64,000 nucleotides of DNA from Sunxiuqinia sp965372405 (GCA_965372405.1 CBDVCE010000011.1:1-64000); one strand, 5' to 3'. Counted from the stretch's first letter, positions 24,406 to 33,756 are shown. Translations and numbers: made by a program. The notes: generated by a model from the sequence alone, not told the origin.

Positions 24406-24708
24406 TTAATACTTCCTGTTCCGGGAAAGAAGTTGGTTAAATTCCTCTTCGACTTCCAGTTCTTCTTTTGATACTCCCATTAACCACTGGTCGATGTCTT
24501 CTTTGTAAAAAAACTTTTGCCTGATGTTGGCGTTTGTCCCGGTCGGGATTAGCTTTTTGCTAAGCAGTTTGTAGATTTTGCTTTTCGACAGCCCGGTATA
24601 TTGGGCTAACTCTTCCACATTTAAAACTGTTTTGTTTTCGAAGAGCAGGTTTTTAATCTGCTTGAGTTCGCTCAGAACTTGTTTTGAAACAATTGCTTGA
24701 TTTTCCAT
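24406..24708 (-). CDS. Excisionase-like HTH protein
   Basis: A 100-residue protein with a MerR/excisionase-type helix-turn-helix (VEELAQYTGLSKSKIYKLLS) followed by FFYKEDIDQWLMG, the standard form of element-encoded Xis/regulatory HTH_17 proteins in Bacteroidota. It begins the helicase-primase-mob module. Its promoter region up to 24,839 is AT-rich. Confidence 0.85.
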   Translation of the reverse strand: MENQAIVSKQVLSELKQIKNLLFENKTVLNVEELAQYTGLSKSKIYKLLSKKLIPTGTNANIRQKFFYKEDIDQWLMGVSKEELEVEEEFNQLLSRNRKY

Positions 24709-24839
24709 ATCGCTATATTATTTGTTGATAAATGACGCTTGATGCGTATAAAATTCATCAGCAAATATATAGGTGCATATATCTGTCAATCAAGACGGTA
24801 ATTTGAATTACGGGTAAATTACGGGAGAAATACCTTCTG

Positions 24840-25505
24840 TCAGGAAAGAATGTTTTGAAAAGGCTTCAGATTTTCAGAAAATTCCGTTTCACTTTCATTC
24901 ACCCACTCTGAAAACCGCGAGTTTAAACTCGCTCGATTGACACTTGAACCATTTAAAGTGAAAGTAGATTCGATAAATTTAAAGAGTTTTTCTTTGCGCT
25001 CCTTTTTAAAATCATTAATACCACCATCAATCAATAAGTGAAGAATTCGTAATAATTTTTTATAATCAGAAGCCTTTCGATTATCGGATATCATTATAAA
25101 ATCGATTTTGTTTTTTTGCTGAAGATTATTGAGAACCAGGTTTAAATTTTCAATCTCATTATTAGAGAATCCTAAATCCTGAAGTAAAATACCGTTTACG
25201 TTGCTTCGGTTGAAATGAAAATAATTATCAAGTGAATCTTTCTTAAGTCTCTTTACTTCATATAATGAACCAACGAGAAGTAAAGCCAGAAACAAAATAA
25301 TTGTGGAAACCGTTGAGTAAATAAGAATTCTATCTATCGAAAATCCCATTCCCCAAAAGCCAATCAACAAAACGATTAAACATACAAGCAGGATAAACAG
25401 AACTGTTGTATTGTGGTTTCGTAAAACCCGTACATGAAACAACCTCCTCAGTTTTTGATTGAGTAGAAATAATAGTAGTCCTGATTTCCGAATAATTGTT
25501 TCCAT
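24840..25505 (-). CDS. Two-helix membrane protein of unknown function
   Basis: A 221-residue protein with two transmembrane segments in the N-terminal third (LFILLVCLIVLLIGFWGM and VSTIILFLALLLVGSLY) and a charged cytoplasmic domain of about 140 residues. I do not recognise the domain. It occupies the place where an integrase would usually sit in such elements, upstream of the HTH gene. A defence or surface role is possible but unsupported. Confidence 0.65.
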   Translation of the reverse strand: METIIRKSGLLLFLLNQKLRRLFHVRVLRNHNTTVLFILLVCLIVLLIGFWGMGFSIDRILIYSTVSTIILFLALLLVGSLYEVKRLKKDSLDNYFHFNRSNVNGILLQDLGFSNNEIENLNLVLNNLQQKNKIDFIMISDNRKASDYKKLLRILHLLIDGGINDFKKERKEKLFKFIESTFTLNGSSVNRASLNSRFSEWVNESETEFSENLKPFQNILS

Positions 25506-25765
25506 TTAAATGCATTTGAGCATAAATCCCATCAATTATCACTACCTCTTTCTTTTTTCAATGGCATTGATAATTAGTGCATTAAAATTAGGAAATCAAA
25601 CAGATGAAATCAAATGCAAATCGGGGTTGGCGTTCAATTTACCCTCATTTGGTATGATTTGTCTGCCCGAATGTTGAAGAACATTGAAATCAACTTAATA
25701 TTTGGTTGCTTTTGGTGATTTTGGTTTGTCGATTTTGTTGTACCTATGTTGTACCCATGCTAAAT
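25506..25765. other. Intergenic end of the mobile module
   Basis: There is no gene here. A pair GTACAAC...GTACAAC, 11 bp apart on the minus strand (about 25,737-25,757), may be a recombinase arm site, but no integrase and no attachment-site duplication of the tRNA-Pro end is evident. Confidence 0.3.
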
Positions 25766-25797
25766 AAAAAAGGAGCTAAACTTTCGTCTAACTCCTT
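25766..25797 (-). terminator. Terminator of the tRNA operon
   Basis: On the minus strand AAGGAGTTAGACGAAAGTTTAGCTCCTT forms an imperfect stem followed by TTTT. It lies 15 bp after the tRNA-Pro 3' end. Confidence 0.6.
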
Positions 25798-25811
25798 GAT
25801 ATTCAATTGGT

Positions 25812-25885
25812 CGGGATACCAGGATTCGAACCTGGGACCCCCTGCTCCCAAAGCAGGTGCGCTAACCGGGCTGCGCTACATCCCG
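25812..25885 (-). tRNA. tRNA-Pro (TGG)
   Basis: The minus strand reads CGGGATGTAGCGCAG, then an anticodon arm CTGCTTTGGGAGCAG with anticodon TGG, the T arm GGTTCGAATCC, and closes with an acceptor stem of TATCCCG. The 3' CCA is not encoded, as is common. Confidence 0.95.
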
Positions 25886-25899
25886 AAAAATATTTTTAT

Positions 25900-25989
<90 letters not shown>

Positions 25990-26074
25990 AGAAATATTGT
26001 GACTAAATAATTCTCCTCTTAATGTCTTAATAGAACGTTGGAGCTTTATAATTTAGCTCCTCTGAATGTGCGTG

Positions 26075-26105
26075 CAAATATAGAACTACTTTTCGCTTTC
26101 GCAAA
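26075..26105 (-). promoter_or_regulatory. Promoter of the tRNA operon
   Basis: On the minus strand TTTG (26102-26105) and TATATTTG (26075-26082) are separated by exactly 19 bp, the ideal Bacteroidota sigma spacing. The start site would lie about 80 bp before tRNA-Ser. Confidence 0.75.
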
Positions 26106-26546
26106 ATTATTATTGCAAAAAAATGAAGGTTTTTTTAATCGAAGTATGCAAGTCGCAGATTATATGGAATTAACAATGTTAATAAGGGTTTCAATGACAT
26201 TTTTACGAAGAAATTTCAATAAAGTTTTACATCAAATCATAGGACCGTTGAATCTAACTATAAATCAGGCAGATATTTCAAAAATGTTTTTAAAACGCTG
26301 ATTTTACTTGGAAGGTAGCACGATTGAATATATATTTGATGACAGAAAACGTTCTTTAAAAAAGATATTGTCCGCATTAATTCATATTTGGCAAATTCAA
26401 CAGTTTATATTGAACCGAGAAAGCTTTTGAATTGTAAAGACAGGCCTTGTAGCTTCAATTTATTGGAGTGAGTAGTTTATCTACCGATGGAAGTCTGACC
26501 AATTCGGCACTCAAATCCTTTAAATCAGGGATTTTGCACAAACGGA
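26106..26546. other. Intergenic region
   Basis: I see no supported gene, RNA or repeat here. An 87-codon plus-strand frame (26038-26301) crosses the tRNA promoter and has no family features. Confidence 0.4.
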
Positions 26547-28160
26547 TTAGTGCGGATTTTTTTTATTTCTCATTATTCCCCTCTGGCTAATCAAAAACAA
26601 GATCAGCATAACCGCCATAAAAGAACTTATACGGCCAATAAAATCACCATATCGCACATAAAAGGTAAGTTCATTATTGGTATTAACTTCTCCTTTCATT
26701 GCAGTTTTCACTCCCCAATCTGTATATTGAATAACTTCACCACGTTGATTAATAATCGCAGATATTCCAGTATTCGCCGATCTGGCAATGCTTCTTCTGG
26801 TTTCTATGGCACGCAGCCTGGCATATGAGAAATGTTGCTTAAACCCTGGGGAATCCTTCCACCATCCATCATTCGTAATAATAAAAATTAGTTCAGCTCC
26901 CTTCTTGACATACTTTGTGAGATATCCACCAAAAACGGACTCATAACAAATAACCGGAGCAATAACAACACTGTCTAGTCCGTTGAAAACTGACGGTTCT
27001 GACTGACTGCCAAGACTCCCCGTAGTACCACCCAGATCAATAATATAATCTTCAATAAAAGACAGATATTTGCTAAAAGGCATTTTCTCTACTCCACTAA
27101 CCAATATGCTTTTGTGATAAATCTGAACTTCAGTCCTTTTATCAATTTGAAGTGCTGAATTATATACATCATAGTACAAATCCTTATCTACATCTTTTCG
27201 AACAGTGCCCGGCATTTCTTCGTTGGGATGGAATGATTTGCGAGTAGTTGCACCAACAATAAATTGAAGATTAGGATAACGATCAATCATTTCTTTAAAT
27301 GGAATAATATACTGATGGCTCGCCAAACTATCATTCTCCCAAACGGGAGGAATTGCAGTCTCTGGCGCAACCACATAACGAGTTGATTCTGTCACTAATG
27401 AATCAGTCAGTTCAATTAAACGAGCTATTTGTTCAAACGGCGAAATTGATTCAAACTTTTCAGTATAAGGATCAATGTTTGGCTGAAGGACAACAACTTC
27501 AATTCGCTTACCCTTTTCTTTATATGAAGAGAAAATCCACCATGAATAAACTATTGGAATTAAAATAAGAAGGAATACGATAACAGCTTGTTTTATCAGC
27601 TCTAATCTATCATCTTTAAAAAAATATTTATACAACCGAAAAGAGATCAAGTTGACCAGCAACACCCACAAAGAACCGCCCAACACTCCGGTATATTCAA
27701 ACCACTGAATCATTTTAACATGATTAGCAAAACCATTTCCCAAGGTGAGCCAGGGCCATCCAATATCCCAATAATGATGTACATATTCAAAAGCCAGCCA
27801 AATCGTAATCAATGCCAATCCTGAAACTCTAGTATTAAAAATTCTTTTAAAAGAATGAAACAGCCACCAAACCATTGCCATAAAACATGCATTTAGAAAG
27901 ACAACTAAAATCATCCCAACCAGCGTAGCATGCATAATCCACCAACAAGTAGATGCATTCCATATCAAAAAAGAAAGATAAGCATAGCCAAAGAAGACAA
28001 TTGATTTATTGCTCGCTTTTTGTTGTGACAACTGATCCTCAATAATTAACAAAGGCAAAAAAGCGACAAACAATATCCAACCCGGCAAAATTTCAAGCCA
28101 AGGAGAGCTTAACAAAAAAGCACTGAATAGTGATAAAAAAATAAGTTGGTAACGTTTCAC
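26547..28160 (-). CDS. lnt: Apolipoprotein N-acyltransferase
   Basis: Inner membrane enzyme that N-acylates the cysteine of lipoproteins. The 537-residue protein has six or more N-terminal transmembrane segments and a carbon-nitrogen hydrolase domain with Glu267 (VAPETAIPP), Lys350 (QIYHKSILVSG) and Cys405 (PVICYESVFG). The start is GTG, overlapping the stop of the upstream metallophosphatase gene in a TAGTG junction. It is the third gene of a minus-strand operon with the two 5'-nucleotidase genes. Confidence 0.95.
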   Translation of the reverse strand: MKRYQLIFLSLFSAFLLSSPWLEILPGWILFVAFLPLLIIEDQLSQQKASNKSIVFFGYAYLSFLIWNASTCWWIMHATLVGMILVVFLNACFMAMVWWLFHSFKRIFNTRVSGLALITIWLAFEYVHHYWDIGWPWLTLGNGFANHVKMIQWFEYTGVLGGSLWVLLVNLISFRLYKYFFKDDRLELIKQAVIVFLLILIPIVYSWWIFSSYKEKGKRIEVVVLQPNIDPYTEKFESISPFEQIARLIELTDSLVTESTRYVVAPETAIPPVWENDSLASHQYIIPFKEMIDRYPNLQFIVGATTRKSFHPNEEMPGTVRKDVDKDLYYDVYNSALQIDKRTEVQIYHKSILVSGVEKMPFSKYLSFIEDYIIDLGGTTGSLGSQSEPSVFNGLDSVVIAPVICYESVFGGYLTKYVKKGAELIFIITNDGWWKDSPGFKQHFSYARLRAIETRRSIARSANTGISAIINQRGEVIQYTDWGVKTAMKGEVNTNNELTFYVRYGDFIGRISSFMAVMLILFLISQRGIMRNKKNPH

Positions 28161-29098
28161 TATGTAGAAGTTAAATTCTGAGCAAAGACAACTGGGCTTT
28201 CTTTTTTTGATCGATCAAAAATGAAATCAATTTTCCCAAGCATCATGCCACCCCATCCTGCCTGATTAACCAAAACTCTATTACCTATGGCATTTTTAAG
28301 TTCAAGAGGTGCATCTAAAAAAGTATGAGTATGGCCTCCAATAATTAAATCAGTATTGTGTGTTTCTGAAGCTAATACTTTATCTGAAATTCTATTTTCT
28401 TTATACGAAAATCCCAAATGCGAAAGACACACAACCAAATCACATTTCTTTTCATTCTTCAGAAATGATTCTTTTCTAAGAGCAGTCTTTATCGGATCAT
28501 TATAAATAGTTCCCTCATAATTATGAGGGCTAACCAATCCATCAAGTTCAATACCCAAACCATAAACTCCAACTTTTATCCCATTTTGTCTGAAAACAAT
28601 ATGCTCCAAAGATTTTGAATACAATTTGGTTTGTGAGAAATCATAATTGCTGCAAATAAATGGAAAGTTCGCATGATCTATAGGTTTAAGAATCCCATCA
28701 ATACCATTATCAAATTCATGATTCCCAATTGTAGAAGCATCATATCCCATTGCTGACATCACCTTCAGCATAAGTTCACCTTTGTAGTAATTAAAGTATG
28801 GTGTACCCTGAAACATATCTCCAGCATCAAAAAGTAAGGTATTCGGATTTTCAGCCTTTATACGCTTTACTAGAGCCGACAAACGAGCCATTCCACCTCT
28901 TCCTTTATAATATTTGTGTTCTGCTGGGAAAGGATCAATATGGCAATGAATATCATTTGTATGAAGAATACTTAATTGAGTAAAATCTTCTTTCGCAAAT
29001 AATTCTTCAGGGAAGTTAAACATTGCCAATCCCGCTGATGATGCAACCAATTTTTGTATAAACTGCCTACGATTATTCTTCAAAATAAACCCTCCCAT
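28160..29098 (-). CDS. Metallophosphatase, 5'-nucleotidase N-terminal domain
   Basis: A 312-residue calcineurin-like phosphatase with the 5'-nucleotidase pattern: HTNDIHCHIDPF, LLFDAGDMFQGTPYF, TIGNHEFDNG and GGHTHTFLDAP bind two metals. The N-terminus has an RRQFIQKLVASSAGLAMF segment that looks like a twin-arginine signal. It lacks the substrate-binding C-terminal domain, which is supplied by the gene just upstream. The start codon lies 26 bp inside that gene. Confidence 0.9.
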   Translation of the reverse strand: MGGFILKNNRRQFIQKLVASSAGLAMFNFPEELFAKEDFTQLSILHTNDIHCHIDPFPAEHKYYKGRGGMARLSALVKRIKAENPNTLLFDAGDMFQGTPYFNYYKGELMLKVMSAMGYDASTIGNHEFDNGIDGILKPIDHANFPFICSNYDFSQTKLYSKSLEHIVFRQNGIKVGVYGLGIELDGLVSPHNYEGTIYNDPIKTALRKESFLKNEKKCDLVVCLSHLGFSYKENRISDKVLASETHNTDLIIGGHTHTFLDAPLELKNAIGNRVLVNQAGWGGMMLGKIDFIFDRSKKESPVVFAQNLTST

Positions 29099-29831
29099 CT
29101 TTTGAAGAGCTGATTTCTATACCACTCTGATAATCTTGTTCCATGTTTGAAATAATCAGATCCCTTATTTTTATTCCTGTTTTAATGTTTTTTTTATGAT
29201 TCGCCAAAGATTTCATACCTCCACCTCCTGTGGCAACATAGTCATTGGTAATTAAATAATAGCTTTTTGAAAGTACTGGGGTTTTTCCTTCAATTTTTAA
29301 TGACTCAACTTTTCCGTCTTTAATACCCAGAGAAATTCCAGATACACCATCTCCTCCCCAATCAGCAATTTGCCCGGCAAATGCAAGAAGATCCTCTCCT
29401 GAAATTTCAAGAACAACCAATTCATTTTCAAAAGGCATTAACTCATATATATTACCAACAGTAATTTGTCCTTTCGGCAGAGAGGAACGAATTCCCCCAT
29501 AGTTTACATAGGCAACCTGTGGCCGAAATGTAAATCCTTGCTTTCTACAATATCGAATACCTTCTTCCAATAACAAATCCGACAAATAATTTATCAGGTT
29601 ACTTTCTGGTTTTTGTTTAAACATCTCTTCGGGTGCAGTAGAAATTATTCGCGACATATCTTCTTCCAAATCACTCTTAAATGGCTCAACCAAGCTAACA
29701 ATTATAGAATCGGGCGAATAATCTGATGGACTATTAGAAATATTTTCAGTTATAATATTACTTATAAATAGCTGTGACTGACAGGATATAAGTAGTGATA
29801 GAATGAAAATGATGAATAATGATTTTCTCAT
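29073..29831 (-). CDS. 5'-nucleotidase C-terminal domain lipoprotein
   Basis: A 252-residue lipoprotein (MRKSLFIIFILSLLISC) consisting only of the C-terminal, substrate-binding half of a 5'-nucleotidase: AYVNYGGIRSSLPKGQITVGN, MPFENELVVLEISG and ITNDYVATGGGG are its signatures. It is transcribed before the metallophosphatase gene, so the two domains of a UshA-like enzyme are encoded separately and in reverse order. They probably form a periplasmic two-protein nucleotidase. Confidence 0.9.
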   Translation of the reverse strand: MRKSLFIIFILSLLISCQSQLFISNIITENISNSPSDYSPDSIIVSLVEPFKSDLEEDMSRIISTAPEEMFKQKPESNLINYLSDLLLEEGIRYCRKQGFTFRPQVAYVNYGGIRSSLPKGQITVGNIYELMPFENELVVLEISGEDLLAFAGQIADWGGDGVSGISLGIKDGKVESLKIEGKTPVLSKSYYLITNDYVATGGGGMKSLANHKKNIKTGIKIRDLIISNMEQDYQSGIEISSSKDGRVYFEE

Positions 29832-29945
29832 CCGTTTTTATTTTTCAATATTTAGAAATAGTTTTATCCCAGTTTTAAGCTTAAATCAAATAAATTTTAA
29901 ACAATAAAAAAACGATTTCGTTCTTATAAAAACAGGTTTCGATAC

Positions 29946-30974
29946 ATGGAGCACATAAAGTTAAGGATTTTCAAACGCCAATTCTATATATTTTTCACAT
30001 TCATTTTGTTTTTTGCTGGACAATCTATTTTTGCCCAGAATTACCAAACGACTAAAGCTTTAAAAGGAGAAGGTATTTACAGCCTTTTAAAAAGGCATGG
30101 GCTATCTGCTTCTGAGCATTTAAATACGTTTATAGTATTAAATAAAGCCAATCTGGGGAATAACAACAGCCTTTATTCTGGTAGAACTTACAAACTCCCT
30201 GTTGCAAAAAGTTCAGCTTCAACTACAAATAATGGAGGAGGAACTGCTTATTCTATCTTCGGAAAGAAATATGAGAAAGTTCCGAGGATTGACAACCAAT
30301 TAAATGGTTCTGTTTATTACTTAATAAGTGGCCACGGAGGACCGGATCCGGGGGCTGTGGGGAAATATGGTAGTCACATCTTATGCGAAGATGAATACGC
30401 TTATGACGTAACATTAAGACTGGCTCGTAAACTAATTGAACATGGCGCTTTGGTTTATATGATTATCCGCGATAATAATGATGGCATCCGGGATGCAAGT
30501 TTTTTAAAGCCCGACAAAGATGAACGATGCTATCCAAATTTGAGAATCCCACGAGGACATACTAGCCGTTTGAGACAAAGAAAAGATGCAGTAAATAAGT
30601 TATACATCCAACACAAAGGAAAACATCAGCGACTTATTATTACACATGTAGATTCACGAAGTAAACGACAAAATATTGATGTGTTTTTCTACTATGACAA
30701 ACGAAGTAAAACTGGGAAAAAGATGGCTTTAAATCTGCAAAATACAATTAAAGCAAAATACGACAAACACCAGCCAAATCGTGGTTATCACGGTACCGTT
30801 TCTGCACGTAACTTATATGTATTGAAATACTCTTACCCTCCTGCAGTTTTTATTGAATTGGGAAACATCAACCACAATCGTGACCAACAACGATTCCTTA
30901 AAGAAAATAACAGACAAGCACTTGCTAACTGGATGGCTGATGGAGTGATCAGAGACTTCAAAAACAACAAATAA
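29946..30974 (+). CDS. N-acetylmuramoyl-L-alanine amidase (Amidase_3)
   Basis: A 342-residue exported cell-wall hydrolase with a signal segment through residue 30, a degenerate LysM-like region (GIYSLLKRHGLSASEHLN), a glycine- and serine-rich linker, and an Amidase_3 domain. Zinc and catalytic positions are visible in SGHGGPDPGAVG, THVDSR and IELGNINHNRDQQRF. It would cleave the amide bond between muramic acid and the stem peptide. It is coupled to the next gene by TAATG overlap. Confidence 0.88.
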   Translation: MEHIKLRIFKRQFYIFFTFILFFAGQSIFAQNYQTTKALKGEGIYSLLKRHGLSASEHLNTFIVLNKANLGNNNSLYSGRTYKLPVAKSSASTTNNGGGTAYSIFGKKYEKVPRIDNQLNGSVYYLISGHGGPDPGAVGKYGSHILCEDEYAYDVTLRLARKLIEHGALVYMIIRDNNDGIRDASFLKPDKDERCYPNLRIPRGHTSRLRQRKDAVNKLYIQHKGKHQRLIITHVDSRSKRQNIDVFFYYDKRSKTGKKMALNLQNTIKAKYDKHQPNRGYHGTVSARNLYVLKYSYPPAVFIELGNINHNRDQQRFLKENNRQALANWMADGVIRDFKNNK

Positions 30975-31378
30975 TGGAAATTCCTGCCGGAAAAACATTG
31001 CTACTATTTGATGGCTATTGTCATTTATGCAATGGAGCTGTAAAGTTTATCCTACGCTTTGATCGTCGAAAGAAATTTATTTTCAGCCCGATAACTAGCG
31101 AAACAGGTATTTTCTGGAGAACTAAGCTTTCAATTCCGGAACAGTTAGACTCAATTATTTTGATTGAAAAAGGCTGCTACTATTCAAAAGCAGAAGCATC
31201 TCTTAAAATCGCTAAAAAGCTTGGAGGAATCTTTCACATTGCACAAGTATTTTATGGCTTGCCTGAAAAATACCGTAATCAATTCTACGACTGGGTCGCC
31301 AGAAACAGATATCGATGGTTTGGAAAATATAATCGCTGTATGATCCCTGAACCGGAGTATAAAGATCGTTTCATTTAA
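30974..31378 (+). CDS. DCC-family thiol-disulfide oxidoreductase (DUF393)
   Basis: A 134-residue protein with the hallmark FDGYCHLCNGAVKFI (CxxC redox pair) and the C-terminal YDWVARNRYRWFG of the DCC family. The family is thought to act in thiol-disulfide exchange but its substrate is not established. It shares a stop-start overlap with the amidase gene. Confidence 0.9.
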   Translation: MEIPAGKTLLLFDGYCHLCNGAVKFILRFDRRKKFIFSPITSETGIFWRTKLSIPEQLDSIILIEKGCYYSKAEASLKIAKKLGGIFHIAQVFYGLPEKYRNQFYDWVARNRYRWFGKYNRCMIPEPEYKDRFI

Positions 31379-31409
31379 ACTCGCCCAGACATTTTGGTGA
31401 TGCCTTTGA

Positions 31410-31952
31410 CTACAGTTCAAAATCTCCTTTTTCAAATTTCTGATAACGGCTAGAAAGATGAGCAACAAATTTAGTTATATGGCTCATGGCCTGTTTTGTC
31501 TCAGGTGTGATTTCTTTCTTTTGAAGCCCTAATAGCATAATTGTATAAAGCGACTGAAGCGCAACGTGAACATCATTCTCTTCTTCCATTTTACTTTTCT
31601 GACCGAACTCTTCAATGACAGGCTGAGCAAACTGAAATAATTGAGAATATCCAGGATCTTTAGGGCTTTGCAACAAACTCAAATGAAACTGATATAAATC
31701 GCTCATCTGATTATTTAAAAATTGTATATGCCCTTTGTCCGTGATTTGTTCCTTTTGCATCATCAGCACAAGATTCTTGTACCAATTGAAAATCTCAAGA
31801 CGCAAATCATCATCAGTCTGGAAACGAGCAACCAACTGACTGCTGATCTTGTCCAAATCAAGATTTAAAGCACGAAGAATATCTTCAACCTGCCACATGT
31901 ATAGGATGTATTCAGCAATATTTGTTTTCCGTTTTTCTTGTGCAATTAGCAT
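31410..31952 (-). CDS. DUF4924 family protein
   Basis: A 180-residue all-helical protein beginning MLIAQEKRKTNIAEYILYMW, the conserved start of DUF4924, a Bacteroidota-specific family with no established function. It follows the S4-domain gene with a 2-bp gap, so it is the last gene of the rplY-pth-hslR operon. Confidence 0.88.
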   Translation of the reverse strand: MLIAQEKRKTNIAEYILYMWQVEDILRALNLDLDKISSQLVARFQTDDDLRLEIFNWYKNLVLMMQKEQITDKGHIQFLNNQMSDLYQFHLSLLQSPKDPGYSQLFQFAQPVIEEFGQKSKMEEENDVHVALQSLYTIMLLGLQKKEITPETKQAMSHITKFVAHLSSRYQKFEKGDFEL

Positions 31953-31954
31953 AG

Positions 31955-32335
31955 CTATTCATTTTCAATGAAATCATCCAATTCCCGACGATCCTTTTTG
32001 GTTGGGCGGCCCGTTCCGCGGTCACGCTGAAACCAGCCCATATTTTTTTGTATTTCAAGAACTTCCAACTCAGAAGCTGGAGTAATATCCTTCATAAAAT
32101 CGGCAACCAATTTTGCCCCCATTCTCTTTCCTGCAAGCTTAAGTACTTTATAAGAATAGGTAACTGGCTGTTTCTTGACTTTTATAACATCACCTTCTTT
32201 AATAATACGTGATGGCTTTACTGGCATGTCAGCTATCTGCACCCTTCCTTTTTTACAAGCATCAGTAGCTATGCTGCGGGTTTTGAACACCCGAACAGCC
32301 CACAACCACTTATCTACCCGAAACTGATCTCCCAT
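31955..32335 (-). CDS. hslR: S4-domain RNA-binding protein, Hsp15-like
   Basis: A 126-residue RNA-binding protein whose N-terminal S4 domain reads RVDKWLWAVRVFKTRS...CKKGRVQI. The basic C-terminal tail fits the Hsp15 family that binds free 50S subunits with stalled nascent chains. It is 3 bp after pth in the same operon. Confidence 0.88.
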   Translation of the reverse strand: MGDQFRVDKWLWAVRVFKTRSIATDACKKGRVQIADMPVKPSRIIKEGDVIKVKKQPVTYSYKVLKLAGKRMGAKLVADFMKDITPASELEVLEIQKNMGWFQRDRGTGRPTKKDRRELDDFIENE

Positions 32336-32338
32336 GCC

Positions 32339-32905
32339 TTAGGAACGTTTATTGAACTGGTTCATTGTTCTTGAAGTCCCAATGGTTGCAAATCCTTTAA
32401 TGATCTCAATACAAGTATCCATTTTAAGCGGTAAATCAAGAGTCTGATCTTTAGTCCATTCATCCAGTACATAATCAACTTGTTGACCTCTTCTAAAATC
32501 ATCACCAATACCAAAACGCAATCTGGCATAATCATTTCGTCCAAAAGCCTCCTGAATATTCTTCAGACCATTGTGCCCGGCATCGCCACCTTTTGCCCTC
32601 AACCTTAACGTTCCAAATGGAAGAGCAAGGTCGTCGGTTAAAACCAGAAGATTTTCATAAGGGATTTTTTCTTTTTGAAGCCAATAATTGACCGCCCTTC
32701 CACTCAAATTCATGAAAGTAGTAGGTTTTAGCAATATCAACGTCCTTCCTTTAAACTTGAACTCAGAAACAAAGCCGTGACGTTTATCGCTAAAAGCAAT
32801 ATTGGACGCATCTGCAAGAGCGTCCAATATTTTAAACCCGATGTTATGCCGGGTGTTCTCGTATTCTTTACCCGGATTTCCTAATCCAGTTATCAGATAT
32901 TTCAA
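32339..32905 (-). CDS. pth: Peptidyl-tRNA hydrolase
   Basis: A 188-residue hydrolase that recycles peptidyl-tRNA released from ribosomes. GLGNPGKEYENTRHNIGF carries the catalytic asparagine and histidine, KPTTFMNLSG follows, and the GDAGHNGLKN segment has the conserved Asp-His-Asn region. It follows rplY by 12 bp, a common Bacteroidota pairing. Confidence 0.97.
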   Translation of the reverse strand: MKYLITGLGNPGKEYENTRHNIGFKILDALADASNIAFSDKRHGFVSEFKFKGRTLILLKPTTFMNLSGRAVNYWLQKEKIPYENLLVLTDDLALPFGTLRLRAKGGDAGHNGLKNIQEAFGRNDYARLRFGIGDDFRRGQQVDYVLDEWTKDQTLDLPLKMDTCIEIIKGFATIGTSRTMNQFNKRS

Positions 32906-32917
32906 AATAAATAATTT

Positions 32918-33556
32918 TTATTCTTCAGTTGATGCTTCAGTTCCTTCTGATGCTTCAGTTCCTTCAGTTCCTTCAGTACCTTCTGCTCCTTCTTCACCTG
33001 CAGCAGCACGAGCAGCCCTTGTAATTACAACAGATACAACTGGTACCGATTTAGTATTCAGAAATTCCAATTTGTCAGATTCTAATTCACTAACTTTGAA
33101 ACTTTGTCCTAGTTCAAGCTTCGTAATATCGATATCGATATTATCTGGTAAATCTTTAGCTAATGCTTTTACTCTTATACGACGTAGGTTTACTTTTAAT
33201 TTACCTCCACTACGCATACCTTCAGCATATCCGTGAACACTAATTGGAACATCAATCTTCACTGGCTTCTCTTCATCAATTTTCAAGAAGTCGATATGTA
33301 AAATCTGCTCTTTTACAGGATGAAACTGAATGTCTTGAATAATTGCTTTATAAGTAGTTCCTTCTATATCCAAATCAATTAAAAATACATTTGGAGTATA
33401 AATAACATTACGAAATGAACCTGCCTCAGCATAAAAATGAATAGGCGCTTCACCTCCATAAAGTACGCATGGCACTTTGTCTTCTGCACGAAGTTTTTTA
33501 GTTTCTTTTTTTCCTAATAATTCGCGAACAGATCCTTTAATAGCAAATGATTTCAT
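32918..33556 (-). CDS. rplY: Ribosomal protein bL25 (Ctc form)
   Basis: A 212-residue 5S-rRNA-binding protein. The N-terminal bL25 beta-barrel domain (RELLGKKETKKLRAEDKVPCVLYGG) is followed by the TL5/Ctc C-terminal domain (DISVHG-type region PISVHGYAEGMRSGGKL). The last 25 residues are an acidic low-complexity tail of repeated EGTE and EAS units encoded by short tandem DNA repeats, and may vary between strains. It is the first gene of its operon. Confidence 0.96.
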   Translation of the reverse strand: MKSFAIKGSVRELLGKKETKKLRAEDKVPCVLYGGEAPIHFYAEAGSFRNVIYTPNVFLIDLDIEGTTYKAIIQDIQFHPVKEQILHIDFLKIDEEKPVKIDVPISVHGYAEGMRSGGKLKVNLRRIRVKALAKDLPDNIDIDITKLELGQSFKVSELESDKLEFLNTKSVPVVSVVITRAARAAAGEEGAEGTEGTEGTEASEGTEASTEE

Positions 33557-33668
33557 TGTAGAAATTTTTAATTAATAATTATGGTACTCAGCCCTCCCTT
33601 CCGGTGTAATTATTTTTCACCTTATTGGGCAAACAGCATACATAACTGCCGTCATGTAAAAAGCGGTG

Positions 33669-33676
33669 CAAATATA
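33669..33676 (-). promoter_or_regulatory. -7 box of rplY (TATATTTG) with a long leader
   Basis: TATATTTG fits the Bacteroidota -7 box. The implied leader is about 105 nt and can fold a GGTG-N11-CACC type hairpin near 33,608-33,630 on the minus strand. A GGAAGGGAGG stretch lies about 40 nt before the ATG, far from it. Confidence 0.5.
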
Positions 33677-33756
33677 TAAATTTTTTATCTAAAATCCTGC
33701 AAGTCTTTTTTTGATATCCTGCAAAAATCCAGATGATGCATTCAACTATCAGTCAA

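Noticed and set aside
25506..25811. Attachment site in tRNA-Pro
   Set aside because: No second copy of the tRNA 3' end and no integrase gene could be found in the window.
26038..26301. 87-codon plus-strand ORF next to tRNA genes
   Set aside because: It begins inside the tRNA promoter and leader and has no recognisable domain.
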